A stretch of DNA of 64,000 bases from Corella eumyota (GCA_963082875.1 OY720098.1:9610001-9674000), one strand, 5' to 3'; counted from the first letter of the stretch, positions 1 through 12,300 are shown. Numbers and translations are program-made. The notes: generated from the letters alone by a model not told the origin.

Positions 1-1380
1 CTTCCATCACCACCTGAAGATAATGTTACGGATAACATTGAAGTTATTACTTCCATACCTGGTTCTGACAAAGAAACAGAAACCCAATCCACAAAATTAC
101 AACATTCAACAGAAAATGGTCTACCCGAACCCGTTTCAAATATTGATTTCACAGAGATTGTTGAACCTTTACCAGTTTCAGATCTTCCACCCCCAATAGA
201 TATGCAAAAAAATTCAAGTCAACAGGATACAAATACAAGTGAGGACAAACTGCCAAATGCAGAAGAAATTTTAGTCACACCACCCACATTAGAAGAAGTA
301 AAACCTCAAGAACCGATTGCTGAAGAAAATATGAACGAAAAAACCTTATCAGAAGAAAGTACTACGTTAAAACACGACGAAGAACTAGAAAAAGAAATCA
401 TGACAACAGAATCGGTTGATATTCCAAATCCGACAGAGAATATTGTATTGAAAAACAATCAACCTCACAGTTGGAGCGGAGAGGTTTTAGCTGAACTAGG
501 AATTTCAACTGTCAGTGAACAACCTAAACTTACAGACACACAAAATGGTGAAAGTACAGAAATTAAAACACAAGAAATAACTTCAACTGAAGCTCAAGAA
601 CCCACTGAAAATATTGTCATTAAAAATATCCAACCAGGTGCCTTTGATGGACAGCAAATAACCGATAAAGAAATTTCAATCGTAGATGCCCCTTTAAAAT
701 CCAACGAAACTGATGATAACAAAACAGAGCAAGCATCAGAGAAAACTTGTGCTGTTGTTGATGATTTACCCGCCCCTCCGCCATTAACTGAACCAAGTCA
801 AACTGCAAGTGATTTGCCCTCACCAGAAACATACACGTCAACATTAAATACGGTTTTATCAATCCCGAGTGCTAAGGAGAATAATCTTGAAACAAACTTG
901 CCAGAACCAGAGGTAGCTTTGCCTCCAGAAGTACCTGTACATTCAGAACTTGATTTTGATTTACCATTACCGGTAGCCGACTTTCCACCCCCTTTACCAG
1001 ATATACAAACTGACCCAACTTTCCCCCCGCCCGATTCGGTTCCCCAAACTGAAGATTTACCAACCCCACTACCTGATTCTCCCCAAAATACGGCGACACC
1101 TTGTGAACAACCCCACACAGAAACATCCGACGAGTTAAAACTCAACGGGCCTGTTGATGAACATTTAAATGCAGAAGAAAACGAATTGGAGCCTCCGTTA
1201 CCTCCTCCCGTAGCGGAAGATTTACCGTTGCACGACCAAGAGCCGTTATCTGTTCTCTATCTTCCTTCCCCGCCTCCTATCACAGATGATTTTTATCAAG
1301 ATGAGACGGAAGTTCAGCCTCCCGCTGACGCTCAAACTACTGAAGATACCGAGGCTGGCGAAGACACCAAAGAAAATTAA
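1..1380 (+). CDS. Pro/Glu/Thr-rich disordered protein, C-terminal part (5' partial)
   Basis: The frame is open from the first base of the window to a TAA at 1378-1380, giving about 459 residues with no start visible, so this is the 3' exon of a longer gene. The protein is very rich in Glu, Pro, Thr, Asp and Ser, with no predicted membrane segment and only two cysteines in the last 392 residues. Many short motifs of the type D/E-LP-x-P-LP recur in the second half (roughly 770-1340). An internal duplication of about 28 residues begins PTENIV[LI]KN at 430-513 and 601-684. I recognise no domain and infer an intrinsically disordered tail, possibly carrying SH3 or WW ligand motifs. Overlapping open frames on the other strand are by-products of the composition. 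Confidence 0.7.
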   Translation, partial: LPSPPEDNVTDNIEVITSIPGSDKETETQSTKLQHSTENGLPEPVSNIDFTEIVEPLPVSDLPPPIDMQKNSSQQDTNTSEDKLPNAEEILVTPPTLEEVKPQEPIAEENMNEKTLSEESTTLKHDEELEKEIMTTESVDIPNPTENIVLKNNQPHSWSGEVLAELGISTVSEQPKLTDTQNGESTEIKTQEITSTEAQEPTENIVIKNIQPGAFDGQQITDKEISIVDAPLKSNETDDNKTEQASEKTCAVVDDLPAPPPLTEPSQTASDLPSPETYTSTLNTVLSIPSAKENNLETNLPEPEVALPPEVPVHSELDFDLPLPVADFPPPLPDIQTDPTFPPPDSVPQTEDLPTPLPDSPQNTATPCEQPHTETSDELKLNGPVDEHLNAEENELEPPLPPPVAEDLPLHDQEPLSVLYLPSPPPITDDFYQDETEVQPPADAQTTEDTEAGEDTKEN

Positions 1381-2338
1381 ATCTCAATACAAATGACGTC
1401 ATAAAAAATAATTGAAATACTTAATCACCTACCTAAATGCGGAATAGTTTTACAAAATACCAAACCTGATCACATCGCGGTAACTTTTAGGTATTAATTA
1501 AACCTTTTTTCATGTTTTTTTTTAATTCTTATATAATGATATTGGTTTTGAACATGCGATAAAAAGTTCGCAAACAATAAGCTGTAACCTAAACAAGTTG
1601 CCTTTGTATAACGATAATTATTTCTTTGTTGCATTTTAATTTATGCAAACGTAATTTAAGTTAAAACAAAATCTTATACAAAGAAAACAAATTCTTCATT
1701 TAAATATTTAAAAATTTCATTTCTTCATTGTTGTGTAAATTTGTTATGTTTTAAAGATCATCTTTTTTGAATTAAAAGAGTCCAACTATTTATATTTGTG
1801 TTAAAAATTAAATGAATAGATTAACATGAAATATTTTATGCAAAACATCTGTTTAAAATACAAATATCATTTTATATTAAGTACGTTAAAATGCAAACCT
1901 TTTGACGCGCAGGATTGTTGGAAAAATACATACTTTGTTTCATGTAATTATCTGTAATTACATTTGTTTACATAATTAGTAATAATTTTGTTACGAAATT
2001 AAGAGTAGTATTACATAGACGTTGTACAATATGTTTTCATTTAATTAGTACCAATTTTTATTAGTTCTAATCAATGACTAATAACTCTTCGTTCGTAATG
2101 TTAATTGCTGTGAGAAAAACAATTTTTCTTTAAATTAAGGCTTTGAAATTAAAACAAGTTAAAGTGGAACCCATTTCTTGATTAACGTCATTTTGCGATA
2201 TTAACATAAACAGTGGAAATGTAAAGTAATTTTATTGTAATGTTAATTACTACGATATATGTATAAAATCTTTAAGCTCTAAATTTGTTCGGCTATAAGG
2301 AAACGTTTCGCTTGGATCGGTTAAGCGAATTTTTAAAA
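1381..2338. other. AT-rich spacer with upstream region of the first ShKT gene
   Basis: No gene is supported here. The stretch holds the 3' flank of the Pro-rich gene and the promoter side of the ShKT gene. A CRE-like TGACGTCA lies at about 1393-1400. Confidence 0.5.
2262..2268 (+). promoter_or_regulatory. TATA-box-like element of the first ShKT gene
   Basis: TATAAAA lies 71-77 bases upstream of the ATG at 2339. The paralogous downstream gene has a TATA-like element at a similar distance. Confidence 0.45.
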
Positions 2339-4048
2339 ATGAAGTTTATTTTCAGCATTAGTGTGCTACTTTTACTAACTGGGTCTAGTTTTGCTATGAG
2401 TGGAAAACGATGTGGTAAATATATAAAAACTTATTTGAAATTAAAAAGCAATAAATAAATCGAAAGAGTTATAACCATTTAAGTTTTACTATCGGGTTTG
2501 TAAATTCAAAGATCTTAACAAAACCATATTATTTTTCCTGATGTTTGATCTTGTAAAGATCTAAAATAAATTTCTGCAAAACTATTTAACATAAAAACTT
2601 AATGTAGTTGTGAATAATAATTTTTTAACTTTTTTAGATAAACATTGTAAAGATTACAACCAAGTTTGTGGTTATTTGTATCCGAAATGTAAACAAAACC
2701 CATTTATCAAACTTCAATGCCCAATGACTTGCAAGTTCTGTAAAGTTTGTGATGGACCAGAAAAGTGCAAGCCAGGTAGAACTATAAACTAAACTAATGA
2801 AAAAATTAAAATATTTTAAACTCAGTATAAAAGGGCAATAGGCCTATTTGTGAGATGTATTCGTATTTTTATATATATATTTTTTATTTAAAATGTACGT
2901 TTTAATGTCTGATAATCCGTTAATTACTTTAAAAACCGCTTATTTATTTTATAGAAAACGACCCATGCAAAGACACGATTGGTAATTGTCAAATATTTAA
3001 AGAAAAAGGTTTTTGCAACAGCACCACTAACCTATATTACAAAAACAACTGTCGAAAAACCTGCGAAGTATGTAAACCATGCTCTGTTCCAAAGAAAGTA
3101 AAATGCCAAAAAGGTGAGAGTACATATTTAAAAACATAAATTTGAATAGCTTAGCCCAGTCTAAAGCCTCTTCTATATTTTTAATATCAATAAACAGGAA
3201 TTGATAGCTTATTGAATTTTAAATTCTTTTAAAACTTGACCAAAGTAAATGTTTTAAAACCCTTACTCTAGGAAACAAACATGTAAAAATAAAAAGTATC
3301 AAAGACAATATAATTAATATTTGCACTTAATTTTTTATAGTATGCGAAGACAAATCGTCGGTATGTTCGTTATGGGTAAAGCAAGGATATTGCAAACCAG
3401 GTTCTTTCCATCTAAACTACATGAAAAAGAACTGTGCAAAAAGTTGCCAAGCTTGTGTCAAGTAAGAAAAATTAAATTAATAATTTAACAAATTCGAAAC
3501 GTTTTTTTTCAATGTCAGTTATAAAAAGTTTAATTTTAAAACATTCGTAAATTAAACTATTTTTATTTAACTTTCATTAGTAGAAAAACAAAACAATTAT
3601 TTCATCTATTAGCCAAGTTGTTTAAAATTAATTTGAATATGTTTATTTTAGATGTAAGCCAGTCGTCAAAACAACAAAATCTCCTCGAACTACCAGAAAA
3701 CCATATGGTGCAACCAGAAAACCATACGGCACGACTAGAAGACCATACGGAACCACTAGAAAACCATATGGCACTAAAAGACCATCAACTACAAGGAAAC
3801 CGTATGGTACAACTAGAAAACCATACGGTACCACTAGAAAACCATACGGCACTAAAAGACCATCAACAACGAGAAAACCATATGGTACAACCAGAAAACC
3901 ATATGGCACAACCAGAAAACCATACGGCACAACTAGAAAACCATACGGCACAACTAGGAAACCATACGGCACAACCAGAAAACCATATGGTACAACTAGA
4001 AAACCATATACCAGAAGACCATACACTACAAGAAGATCATACCCATAA
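2339..4048 (+). CDS. Secreted protein: three ShKT domains plus TTRKPYG heptad-repeat tail
   Basis: Exons 2339-2414, 2638-2775, 2955-3113, 3341-3461 and 3652-4048 join with GT/AG introns (phases 1,1,1,2) into 296 residues. The start is the only ATG giving a signal peptide (MKFIFSISVLLLL...). Exons 2, 3 and 4 each encode one six-cysteine ShKT-type domain, for example CKDYNQVC...CPMTCKFC. Exon 5 encodes a basic tail of about 130 residues made of TTRKPYG heptads with interspersed KRPST units. ShKT domains are small disulfide modules found in toxins that block potassium channels and in many extracellular matrix or secreted enzymes, so the domain alone does not define a job. The Tyr/Lys/Pro repeat resembles matrix or adhesive repeats in style; that is inference. 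The next gene is its paralogue. Confidence 0.85.
3690..4030 (+). repeat. In-frame 21-base coding repeat (TTRKPYG)
   Basis: A 21-base unit encoding Thr-Thr-Arg-Lys-Pro-Tyr-Gly recurs about 14 times inside exon 5, with two longer units carrying KRPST. Because the unit is a multiple of three without stops in other frames, long open frames also appear on both strands; these are not genes. Confidence 0.85.
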
Positions 4049-4164
4049 ATAAGTCCAAATACCTAATTAATATCTTGCTTTTTATTTGACTTTTACAAAT
4101 TGTATTTTAAAAATTTTCGTAAAATATTGAATCTGTAATATGAAAAATTGTTTTTTTTAATGTT

Positions 4165-4170
4165 AATAAA
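4165..4170 (+). terminator. Polyadenylation signal of the first ShKT gene
   Basis: AATAAA lies 117 bases after the stop codon at 4046-4048. Confidence 0.55.
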
Positions 4171-4444
4171 TAAGCAGGTGAAAAAAAAACAAGTTTTTAA
4201 TGTGTCGATATTATATTTATTGTAGTAGGACTTAAAACTTTAGCCTAATCTACTATAGCTTATCAAAACACCAAAAATGTGTTAAAGTTCGTTTCAAAAA
4301 ATGAGTCTAAAATTGTCATTCTAATCTAGAATCTAGAGACTGAAATTGTAGCAAAATTTAGCACAGAACACAAATGTTATTAAAAATACCTAAATCATAA
4401 AATAAAATCTGTAGACAATGTATTGTATAGTTTAAACGGTATTT

Positions 4445-4501
4445 TTTAAACAAAAAGGAAACTCTTTACTATAGTTTAAACAAAAAGGAAACTCTTTACT
4501 A
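4445..4501. repeat. Tandem 30-base duplication
   Basis: The 27-base string beginning TTTAAACAAAAAGG occurs at 4445-4471 and again, identical, at 4475-4501. It is a simple recent local duplication in the spacer; no function is seen. Confidence 0.85.
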
Positions 4502-5313
4502 AATTTAGCAACTTTTTTTATTAGAAATTATAGGACGTTTTCCTTAAGAAGGATAGGGTAAAAGAGAGTTAAAGGAAATTGTCTTTTTAAATGTCCGTAA
4601 AATCGAGTTTTAAGAAAAATAGGAAATAAGGAACTTCAATTGGGTGGTAAAGATTGGTTATATGTCAGTAATCCATTTTATACACCTATTTACAACCAGA
4701 TTAAACTAACGTGCTATTTTACGTTGCATTAAAATGTCAAAAATTCTGTGTTGCAAACAAATAACTATTAGTAAGAGTATGTAGACAAAAAATTAACACT
4801 TGCATTAATGGTAGTAAAATTTAATGAAATGTATTTAAAACACTTTTCGTTAAAAAATATGAAACAGCAAAGAATATAAGCACAACTATGACATGTAAGT
4901 TTGCTAAAATCTTTGTTACTCAATTTTGACATTTTAATTAGGATGTTTAGACAATATAACAAAATTGATTTTTAAGACGTGAGCAGTAAAACGAATTTGT
5001 ATATTAATCAAATAATTAACCGCTTCCCGTGACATAATCTCCAATTATGACGTCACAATTACAACCATAGTCGTCATTGATTTTGATTATTGTCGAATGA
5101 AATTGAGACAACTTTATGAAATTATTTTGTTACATAATAAATATCCTATCGCGTTAAATTAACGATGACAACCAGTTGATTGTTTATATAAGTTACAATG
5201 TAATTGTTAAAATAACTAACCATAATGTAGCACAATTAAGCTTCTAAATGGATTTTGTTTACGCCAATTAACAAGATAAGGGCCTCGATTATAATATATT
5301 CAAATTGCTGTCG

Positions 5314-5320
5314 TATATAA
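5314..5320 (+). promoter_or_regulatory. TATA-box-like element of the ShKT/CAP gene
   Basis: TATATAA lies 80-86 bases upstream of the ATG at 5400, a placement matching the paralogous gene upstream. Confidence 0.45.
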
Positions 5321-5399
5321 ACTTGGCCATGGCTTCTGAATGCAATTTAATGGGCGAACGATAGATAGTTGTATAAAGATTAATTTAACAAGCATAAAA

Positions 5400-8300
5400 A
5401 TGAAAGTTTTAGCCGTCGTTTTCGCTCTATGTTATATGCTAGTAAACCTTGCAAGTGGTTCCTTAATATGCGGTAAGATTTGGTTACTTTTTTAACTAAC
5501 TTTTTTTGATATTAAAATTTTTTAGCAAAACCTAAAACCAATAGACAGGCTTATAAATAACATTTAAAACTAGGTATATAACAATTGGTTTGAAATAAAA
5601 TATAAAAAACTAAACCTAAGTAATCAACCACAATTTTAAATTTATGTTTAGACAAGTACTGTAAAGACAGCAGTTATGCCTGCACGATTTCAAGTTACAA
5701 ATCAATTTGCCGCGTCAATTCATTCATGAAGTTGCATTGTCCGATGACTTGTGGTATTTGTGTGCCATGTGACGGGCCAGGACGACGATGTAAATTAGGT
5801 AACTTTGAATTAACTTTGTTAAAACAACTTTTATACGTAACGTATCACGACCAATATAATTGTAAAAAAAATAAAAGTTAGTGTACCAAAATGAAGCTAA
5901 ATTTGTCAACCTAACTTTTCAGTACAAACATAGCTTAATTTAACTTTTTATTTTTATTTATTTATTCTTGATGACCGACTTCCTAGCTTAAAAGTAGAGT
6001 AAAAATTGTAACCTCGACTCAGTTTTTAGTTGCATTTGGCAGTTCGGAATATTATTGATAATTGTGCCCAAAAATTTAACTGCTGATTAAGTGCTGGCTT
6101 AGCACAAGTTAATACCGTTTATAGCGCATTACTAAAGGGTGCCACAATGTAAGAGTAGTGGGGATCGAACCCAGGACCTCATGTAGTGAAGCCAAGTGTT
6201 TTAACCACACCACAAAGTTGGCAACTAAATTTCTTCACAATATTTTAGAGGATGATCCATGTAAAGATAGAATGCACGGCTGCCCGGCCTTATATGCACA
6301 AGGAAAATGTGACGACCCCAGAATTGGTAAATTTGTTCAAGCAAGATGTCGAAAAACTTGCGACTTGTGCACTCCGTGTAGAGCCGAGCGAAGGTCTTTG
6401 AAATGCGACGATGGTAACTAACAATTTACATCTCCTAAAATTAATAAAACAATTTCTTTGAAATCAGTTTATATCACTAATCAAAATAAGAATATTTATA
6501 CAAGATAAATATTAGAACTTTTTAGTGTTACAAAACTTAAACTTTGTTAAATTTTTCATGGACTATTTTTAGATTGTGATGATAGATATACAACTTGTTC
6601 TTTCTGGAGGAAAAGTGGATATTGCCTACAGGGATCTTATCACATCAAATTCATGCGCAAAAACTGCCAAAAAAGCTGTCGATTCTGCATCACGTAAGAT
6701 CTTTGTATATTTTTCAACATTAGTTTAATTAAGTTAAATTGTAAAACATCAGGGTAAATATTTAAGTATTGAGAAAATAAAATGAAGGTTAAGTGCATAA
6801 TCTATTTGTTAACCTAAAAATTTAAGTTGTTTTTAAGGCTTTTCTTAACTAACGCATTTTTGTTTATTTTGTAGTTGTCCAAGACCTACCATTAAAACTA
6901 CAACATCAGTAATTACCAGAAAACCATACAGAACCGCGCCATACACAACCAAAAAGCCCCACTACACCAGACCATATACTAAAACAACAGCTAGACCAAA
7001 ACCGCAAAGAACGACCAGAAAACCAACCACCATTAAAACCACAAGAAAACCAACCACCATTAAAACCACAAGAAAACCAACCACCATTAAAACCACAAGA
7101 AAACCAACAACCATTAAAACCACCAGAAAACCAACGACTGTAAAAACAACAATGAAAACAACCACGAAACCAACGTACAGGCCAACTACATCAAGAAAAC
7201 CGACCATGAGACCAACGTACCCTCCAACAACCAGGAAAACTACCATGAGACCAACAAACCTTCCAATTACAAGAAAAACTACTATGAGACCAACACGTAA
7301 TCCGACCAGCCCAACAACGACTAAGGAAACAATAAAAACAACTATAGCAACAACTACATACCAAACTCGAACAACTAAAGTTCTGCTGACTTCACCTTCA
7401 ACAGGTACTTACCCAATAAAATACCTATTGCTATTCAAATGTATACACAAGATTGTAACTTTAAGAACCTAGCTTTATTTGATTCGTTGTAAAGAATTTA
7501 ATTGTGGTAAGTGTTTTTCAAGCATTATATATGCTATACAATTTTAGTAGAAACTCATGTATTCAAGTTAAAATCAAAAATATATCTGTTATAGGCGCAG
7601 AATGCGTTCTGAAAACTGATGGACTTAGCAAGCAAGAGCAATGTCTTTCCGTCCATAATTACTACAGATGTATCCACGGAGCAGACGAGTTAATGTACAG
7701 TGAAGAACTTGAAGAATCGGCACAAAGATATGCTAACAAATTGGTTGCTAATAGCGCAAGTGGAAACTCAGTTATAGGTAATTTTTACTGAAATTGTTTT
7801 CAGTATTAAATTGCTTTTTTGTTTTGCTTGGCAGGCTGCAACATTATATATTGTAATTATTATTCTAAATATTAATTAACTTCGGAGTCAATTTAATCTT
7901 GGACAACTTAAACCGGCGACAACTTAAATAAACCAACTTAACAACTACCCCTTCTTCTTTTTTGTATAATTTAATAAACTTTAAAGGGTAATTTGTCTTT
8001 GGTTTAAGTTGTCTTTGGATGGATTTAAACTGGGTTGTGTTGTTTATAGGGTAAATTGACCAGGCAATATCCTACATACTTTTAAAACAAGTATGTAAGT
8101 TACTTTATTATTAGCACAACAGTAAAATATATTGTCGTACAGGCATTGACCGTGAACAGGGCGTTGGTGAAAATTATGCGTCAAAAGGAGGACGGAAACC
8201 TTTCACAGTGTCTGAAGCAGTTGGACGTTGGTACAGTTCTGGGTTGGAATATGATTTTGATGGACCAGATCCTGATGCAGGTAACCTAACACTCTTTATT

Positions 8301-8988
8301 CAAGTTAATACTACCAGGATATAATTTTTTGGAGTTTAAAAAAAAAACTTTCCAGCTTCTTTAGACACTATTAAAAAGCTTTTTGATAAGTAGTATTTTC
8401 AGCACATGTTTAAACTATTTTATTGTTGTTTAATCTATGTCACAAATAAAATAACAATTTTCATTTTAGATTCATTCACTCAGCTGGTTTGGCGCAATAC
8501 AAAGATGGTAGGTTGTGCCTCATCATCGTTTGGAGGAAAGCATTTCTTTGTTGCACATTACCGGGAAACTGGAAATCTTCCAAACCAGTATTCGTCGCAA
8601 GTGCAACCAGCAATGGACGGTAATTTGGAGTATTTAAAACAGTAGCCCATAGACAAAGGTTTAAAAACGTGCCTAAAAATACAGCAATCTAGTTAAGATA
8701 AACAAGAAACTTTCATATAATTTTTAAAACCTCTGTATAACCAACGATTATTTAAAGGTGCATTAAAAACATTTTACTTGAACAGGTTACTGCAAGGCAA
8801 CGTGCGAAGGTGGAAGTTGCCAAGGGAGCCCAGGTACCGAGTGTCGGTGCAGTAAAAAAGCACCGCGGTGCGGAAACGACTTTTGTGTGGTGCAATGTCC
8901 ACATGAACCGGTTTCAAATTTTAAAGCTTCGTGTACCGGGAAAAGAATATGTACTTGCTTCAAAAGCCTAGGTGCAATCTGTCAATAA
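5400..8988 (+). CDS. Secreted ShKT x3 - Thr/Lys/Pro linker - CAP domain - Cys-rich protein
   Basis: Exons 5400-5472, 5652-5798, 6249-6413, 6573-6693, 6875-7404, 7595-7777, 8143-8280, 8470-8619 and 8786-8988 give 569 residues. A signal peptide (MKVLAVVFALCYMLV...) is followed by three ShKT-type domains, one per exon, then a linker (about 169-345) with five RKPTTIKTT repeats and MRPT units. A CAP (CRISP/antigen 5/PR-1) domain spans about 346-502, shown by SVHNYYR, VGENYAS and SFTQLVWRN. A Cys-rich end of about 65 residues follows. The first four introns have the same phases (1,1,1,2) as the upstream gene, so the two arose by tandem duplication. In the CAP domain the usual HFTQ is SFTQ and the usual VCNY cysteine is Ala, so the canonical cation-binding His pair is incomplete. 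CAP proteins are mostly secreted, often venom, immune or reproductive factors; the role here is unknown. Confidence 0.85.
5961..6225 (-). mobile_element. tRNA-headed SINE copy in intron 2 of the ShKT/CAP gene
   Basis: Read on the minus strand it has a tRNA-like head with a B-box-like GGTTCGATCC core, then the shared body (CTTTAGTAATGCGCTATAAA region, CAAATGCAACT region) found in the other copies in this window. It lies between exons 2 and 3. Confidence 0.75.
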
Positions 8989-9393
8989 AATATATGTTTT
9001 ATTTAGTTTTATATATATATGTGGAATCATATTTGGCATGAATAAATGTAATTTTTTATTAAAATACTTACCTAGGTTGAGTCGTATCCAAATTTAAAAA
9101 TCTTCATAAATAATTTAATGGTTTAAATTTATATGTTGGTGTATTTTTGTTTAACTGATAATTTGTGAAAAAAGAAACAATATTGCTGATAAGAAAATAA
9201 ATACAAAATGAGATAGAACATTAAAATAACGAAGGGGTTTATATAACAAAAAACAATATTTTTAACACTAATCTCATAATTTTATTTACATGATAAATAT
9301 TTATGGATTTATAAAAAAAAAAAGAAAAAATGTTAATTTGTAGAAAAATGTATTTGATTTAGTTTTAAATTTAAGGAAAGGCTGTTAAAAATA
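8989..9393. other. Convergent 3' spacer
   Basis: This separates the stops of the ShKT/CAP gene (+) and PLBD1 (-). A candidate plus-strand AATAAA overlaps the stop (8984-8989) and another is at 9041-9046. TTTATT at 9281-9286 is a candidate poly(A) signal for the minus-strand gene. Confidence 0.6.
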
Positions 9394-12300
9394 TTAAGTT
9401 GACCACTTAATATGAACAGGATCAAAATCATAGCGATCAGGCATCCCATAATGAGATAAATTAGCGAATGGAGATTGACTCCAAACAAACACAGGTTGTT
9501 GGTCGTGGGTAGGACCACATTCTGCAACCATTTCAAATTCACTACAAGTATATAACATTTTTTTCAAAAATTAAAAAAATTATACCCTTACAATTTTAAT
9601 ACAAAAACAAGTATCCATAGCTTTTTGATTTAACATATTTTTCGCGATTTAATAAGATTGACATATAATAGAAGATTATAAGTTTGAGCAGATTCATTTT
9701 TGGGTCTTTTAAAAACCAACCTTAAGATTGAGTTGGGGTTACAAATGTTACTCTACGTTTTGGTTGTAAAGTATGCCATCCAACATTAAGAATAACTAAA
9801 AAAAAGCAAACTTAAAATTTAAGTCAATACCTCTGCATTGCATATGATGTTACTTTAACATCTATTGCTCCATGGTTACGAAAACCAAGCATAGGTAAAG
9901 GATATTCTCCATCAATTGGGTTAAGATCACACCTTGCAGCTATAGTAAGTTCAGAACTGTAGGGTGGTGTGCAATTACAAACTGATAGTGGGTCATGGGT
10001 GTAATCATTGTATCTGCATTGGGTAGGGGTAACATAAAAAATAATTAATTTGTTTTTGGTGTTAGTGAAATATTTTTTCAACTGAAGTATTTCCAATTTT
10101 TCTAAAAGTATAATTAAAATATATTAAAGCTGACCTCATTAGTTTGATCATCTCATCTAAATTTGAAATCCTTGATTGATTTCTGGCAAATATTAATGCT
10201 CTTGGATTTTTATCATTAGTAAACAAATCCCCATATTTGGCAACCATTGCTGGCAGTCCACTTGCATTGAAAACTTCAGGAAAATAACTAAACAACGACA
10301 TATTTAAAATTTATACAATGAATTTTTTTTTGGAAAAAAATAATATTACTATAAATGTAGCTTCCCTAAATTTAAAATTTATTTTTTTTGTGGGAATTTT
10401 TTGGGGGGTGAACAATTTTTTAAGATAACAAAAAACTCAACAAAATGCTTACGGTGAATTGTAACTTCCCCAGTAACCTTTTTCTACAAGAACGTCAGTT
10501 TTATCTTTGTGCACTACTATTCCTCTAAAAAAATTTTAATTTTAATCTTTCAAGTAAACCACCACAAGAAACTTTAAAATTACATAAGATCTAAAAAAAG
10601 CTAAATTTTAGGTCAATATTTATGCATTTATATGTATATAGAATTATCCTTGATGTGATGAGGTCGAATGTGCAACCTAAACATACAGAAACATTAGTTA
10701 CTCCAAACCAGTATTAAGTTGCCCTTAGCAGTTTGGGATATTATATATATTATACCAAGCCGGTAATTATGCTGTTGATTTAAGAGCGCTACAGCATGAA
10801 AGCAACTTAAGAGTGCTACAGCATGAGAGCAATGGGAATTAAACCCACAACCTCATGATGGTGTAGCAAGTGTTCTTACCACTTAACCACGCAGCCCGTT
10901 TTCAATATATAAGTTTAATTATCTTACGGCAGTTGTTCTAGCACAAATAGAAGTCCAGATTTGGATTTTATTCCAGGTTTGAAGTAGTTATAATCAACCA
11001 CCATCCATTGATTGTTATACCTATGCCGAAAACAAAAAAACTTTTTAAAAATTATTTTTAAATGTATATTTAAAAGTAAATGTGACTAAATATTATTTTA
11101 AATATTCCACTTACGTTCCACTATTATAATGTATAAATATTTTTGACCATTCTTCGCCATTTCTGGCCAATCTATTTGCAACAAGATTTCTGATCCATTC
11201 CAAAACTGAATTAGGTTGCATGTACTGCCATAAAACTGGATTACTATTACCTATGGTAGTCTCCATTGTTGTCTAAATAATACAAAAGTCGACTTAAATG
11301 TAATTGAATCTGCTCATTTTACTAAAAACCATTCTACAATAGAGACATATTCCCAAGAATTAAAATGCTGAAAAAAACAGCATTTTATCGAAATTTGGTA
11401 GAGGGGTAATAGAAAATGCCATAATTTTAGTAAAATGGTGTTTTCAACATTTTGATTTTTGAGAATATGTCTCTAACAAAATGTTATAACGTTTTAATTA
11501 CACTGCATTTAATATGCTTGTAAAAATATAAGCCTACCAAGCCTGATGAAAGAATATAAAAATCATCTCCTGAATAAATATGACCTGGCTCTGAACTAAA
11601 GGACACAGTGTGACCAGGAATTAAATCACCTACCAAAGTACAAATATTTCGAAAAGAAAAATAAAAGAAGTATATTTGAAACAAATAACAAACAAGAGCT
11701 TATAAAATAAAATAATTTTATATAGAATAAAAATTCTTTTGGAGTTTTGTCTAATAGCAAAGTTGCTCTTATGCTGTAGTGCCCTTGGGTAAGGTGCTAT
11801 AAACGGTGTAAACTCCTGGTGAGCCAGCACCTAATCAGCAGCATAATTTTTGGGCATTTATAATCTATAATTCCAAACTGCTAAAGGCAACCCGAGACTG
11901 GGTCTGAGTAACTGATGTAACTCTATGTTTAGGTCTGGCATCGACCTTCCCACATCAAGGATAAAGATATACACAAAATATATATATAATAAAGTATTTT
12001 AAATTTAAAAATACATTATCAAAACAATAAACTTACCATATTTATCTTTTAAATTTAAACTATATTTCTTTATCACCCTTAACATGTCCTGATAACCAGA
12101 CCAAGTATCATGGCCTACATACAGATCGGAGAAATTAGGTAAAAGTTTAATTAAAGCCGAACATCTTCCTGACTCCATCCAACTTTTACCATCATATACC
12201 TCCTGTAGTGTCTCCATGTCACCCATTAAATTTAATAAACTGCAAAAAATAAAATAAATTAGAAATATACCTAAATAGAAATTTTAAATTCCTATAAGCT

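Larger units (their letters stand above)
4049..5399. other. Spacer between the two ShKT paralogues
   Basis: No coding sequence is supported. It holds the 3' flank of the first gene, the 30-base duplication and the upstream region of the second gene, including a TGACGTCA at about 5048 and a TATA-like element at 5314-5320. Confidence 0.55.

Noticed and set aside
798-1145. Ser/Gly-rich open frame on the minus strand
   Set aside because: It is antisense to the Pro/Glu-rich coding frame and reflects its composition; no start context or homology.
3618-4052. Long open frames in the other plus frame (ENHMVQP repeats) and on the minus strand (VVPYGFL repeats) over the heptad exon
   Set aside because: They are automatic products of a stop-free 21-base repeat. 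Only the TTRKPYG frame joins the ShKT exons in phase.
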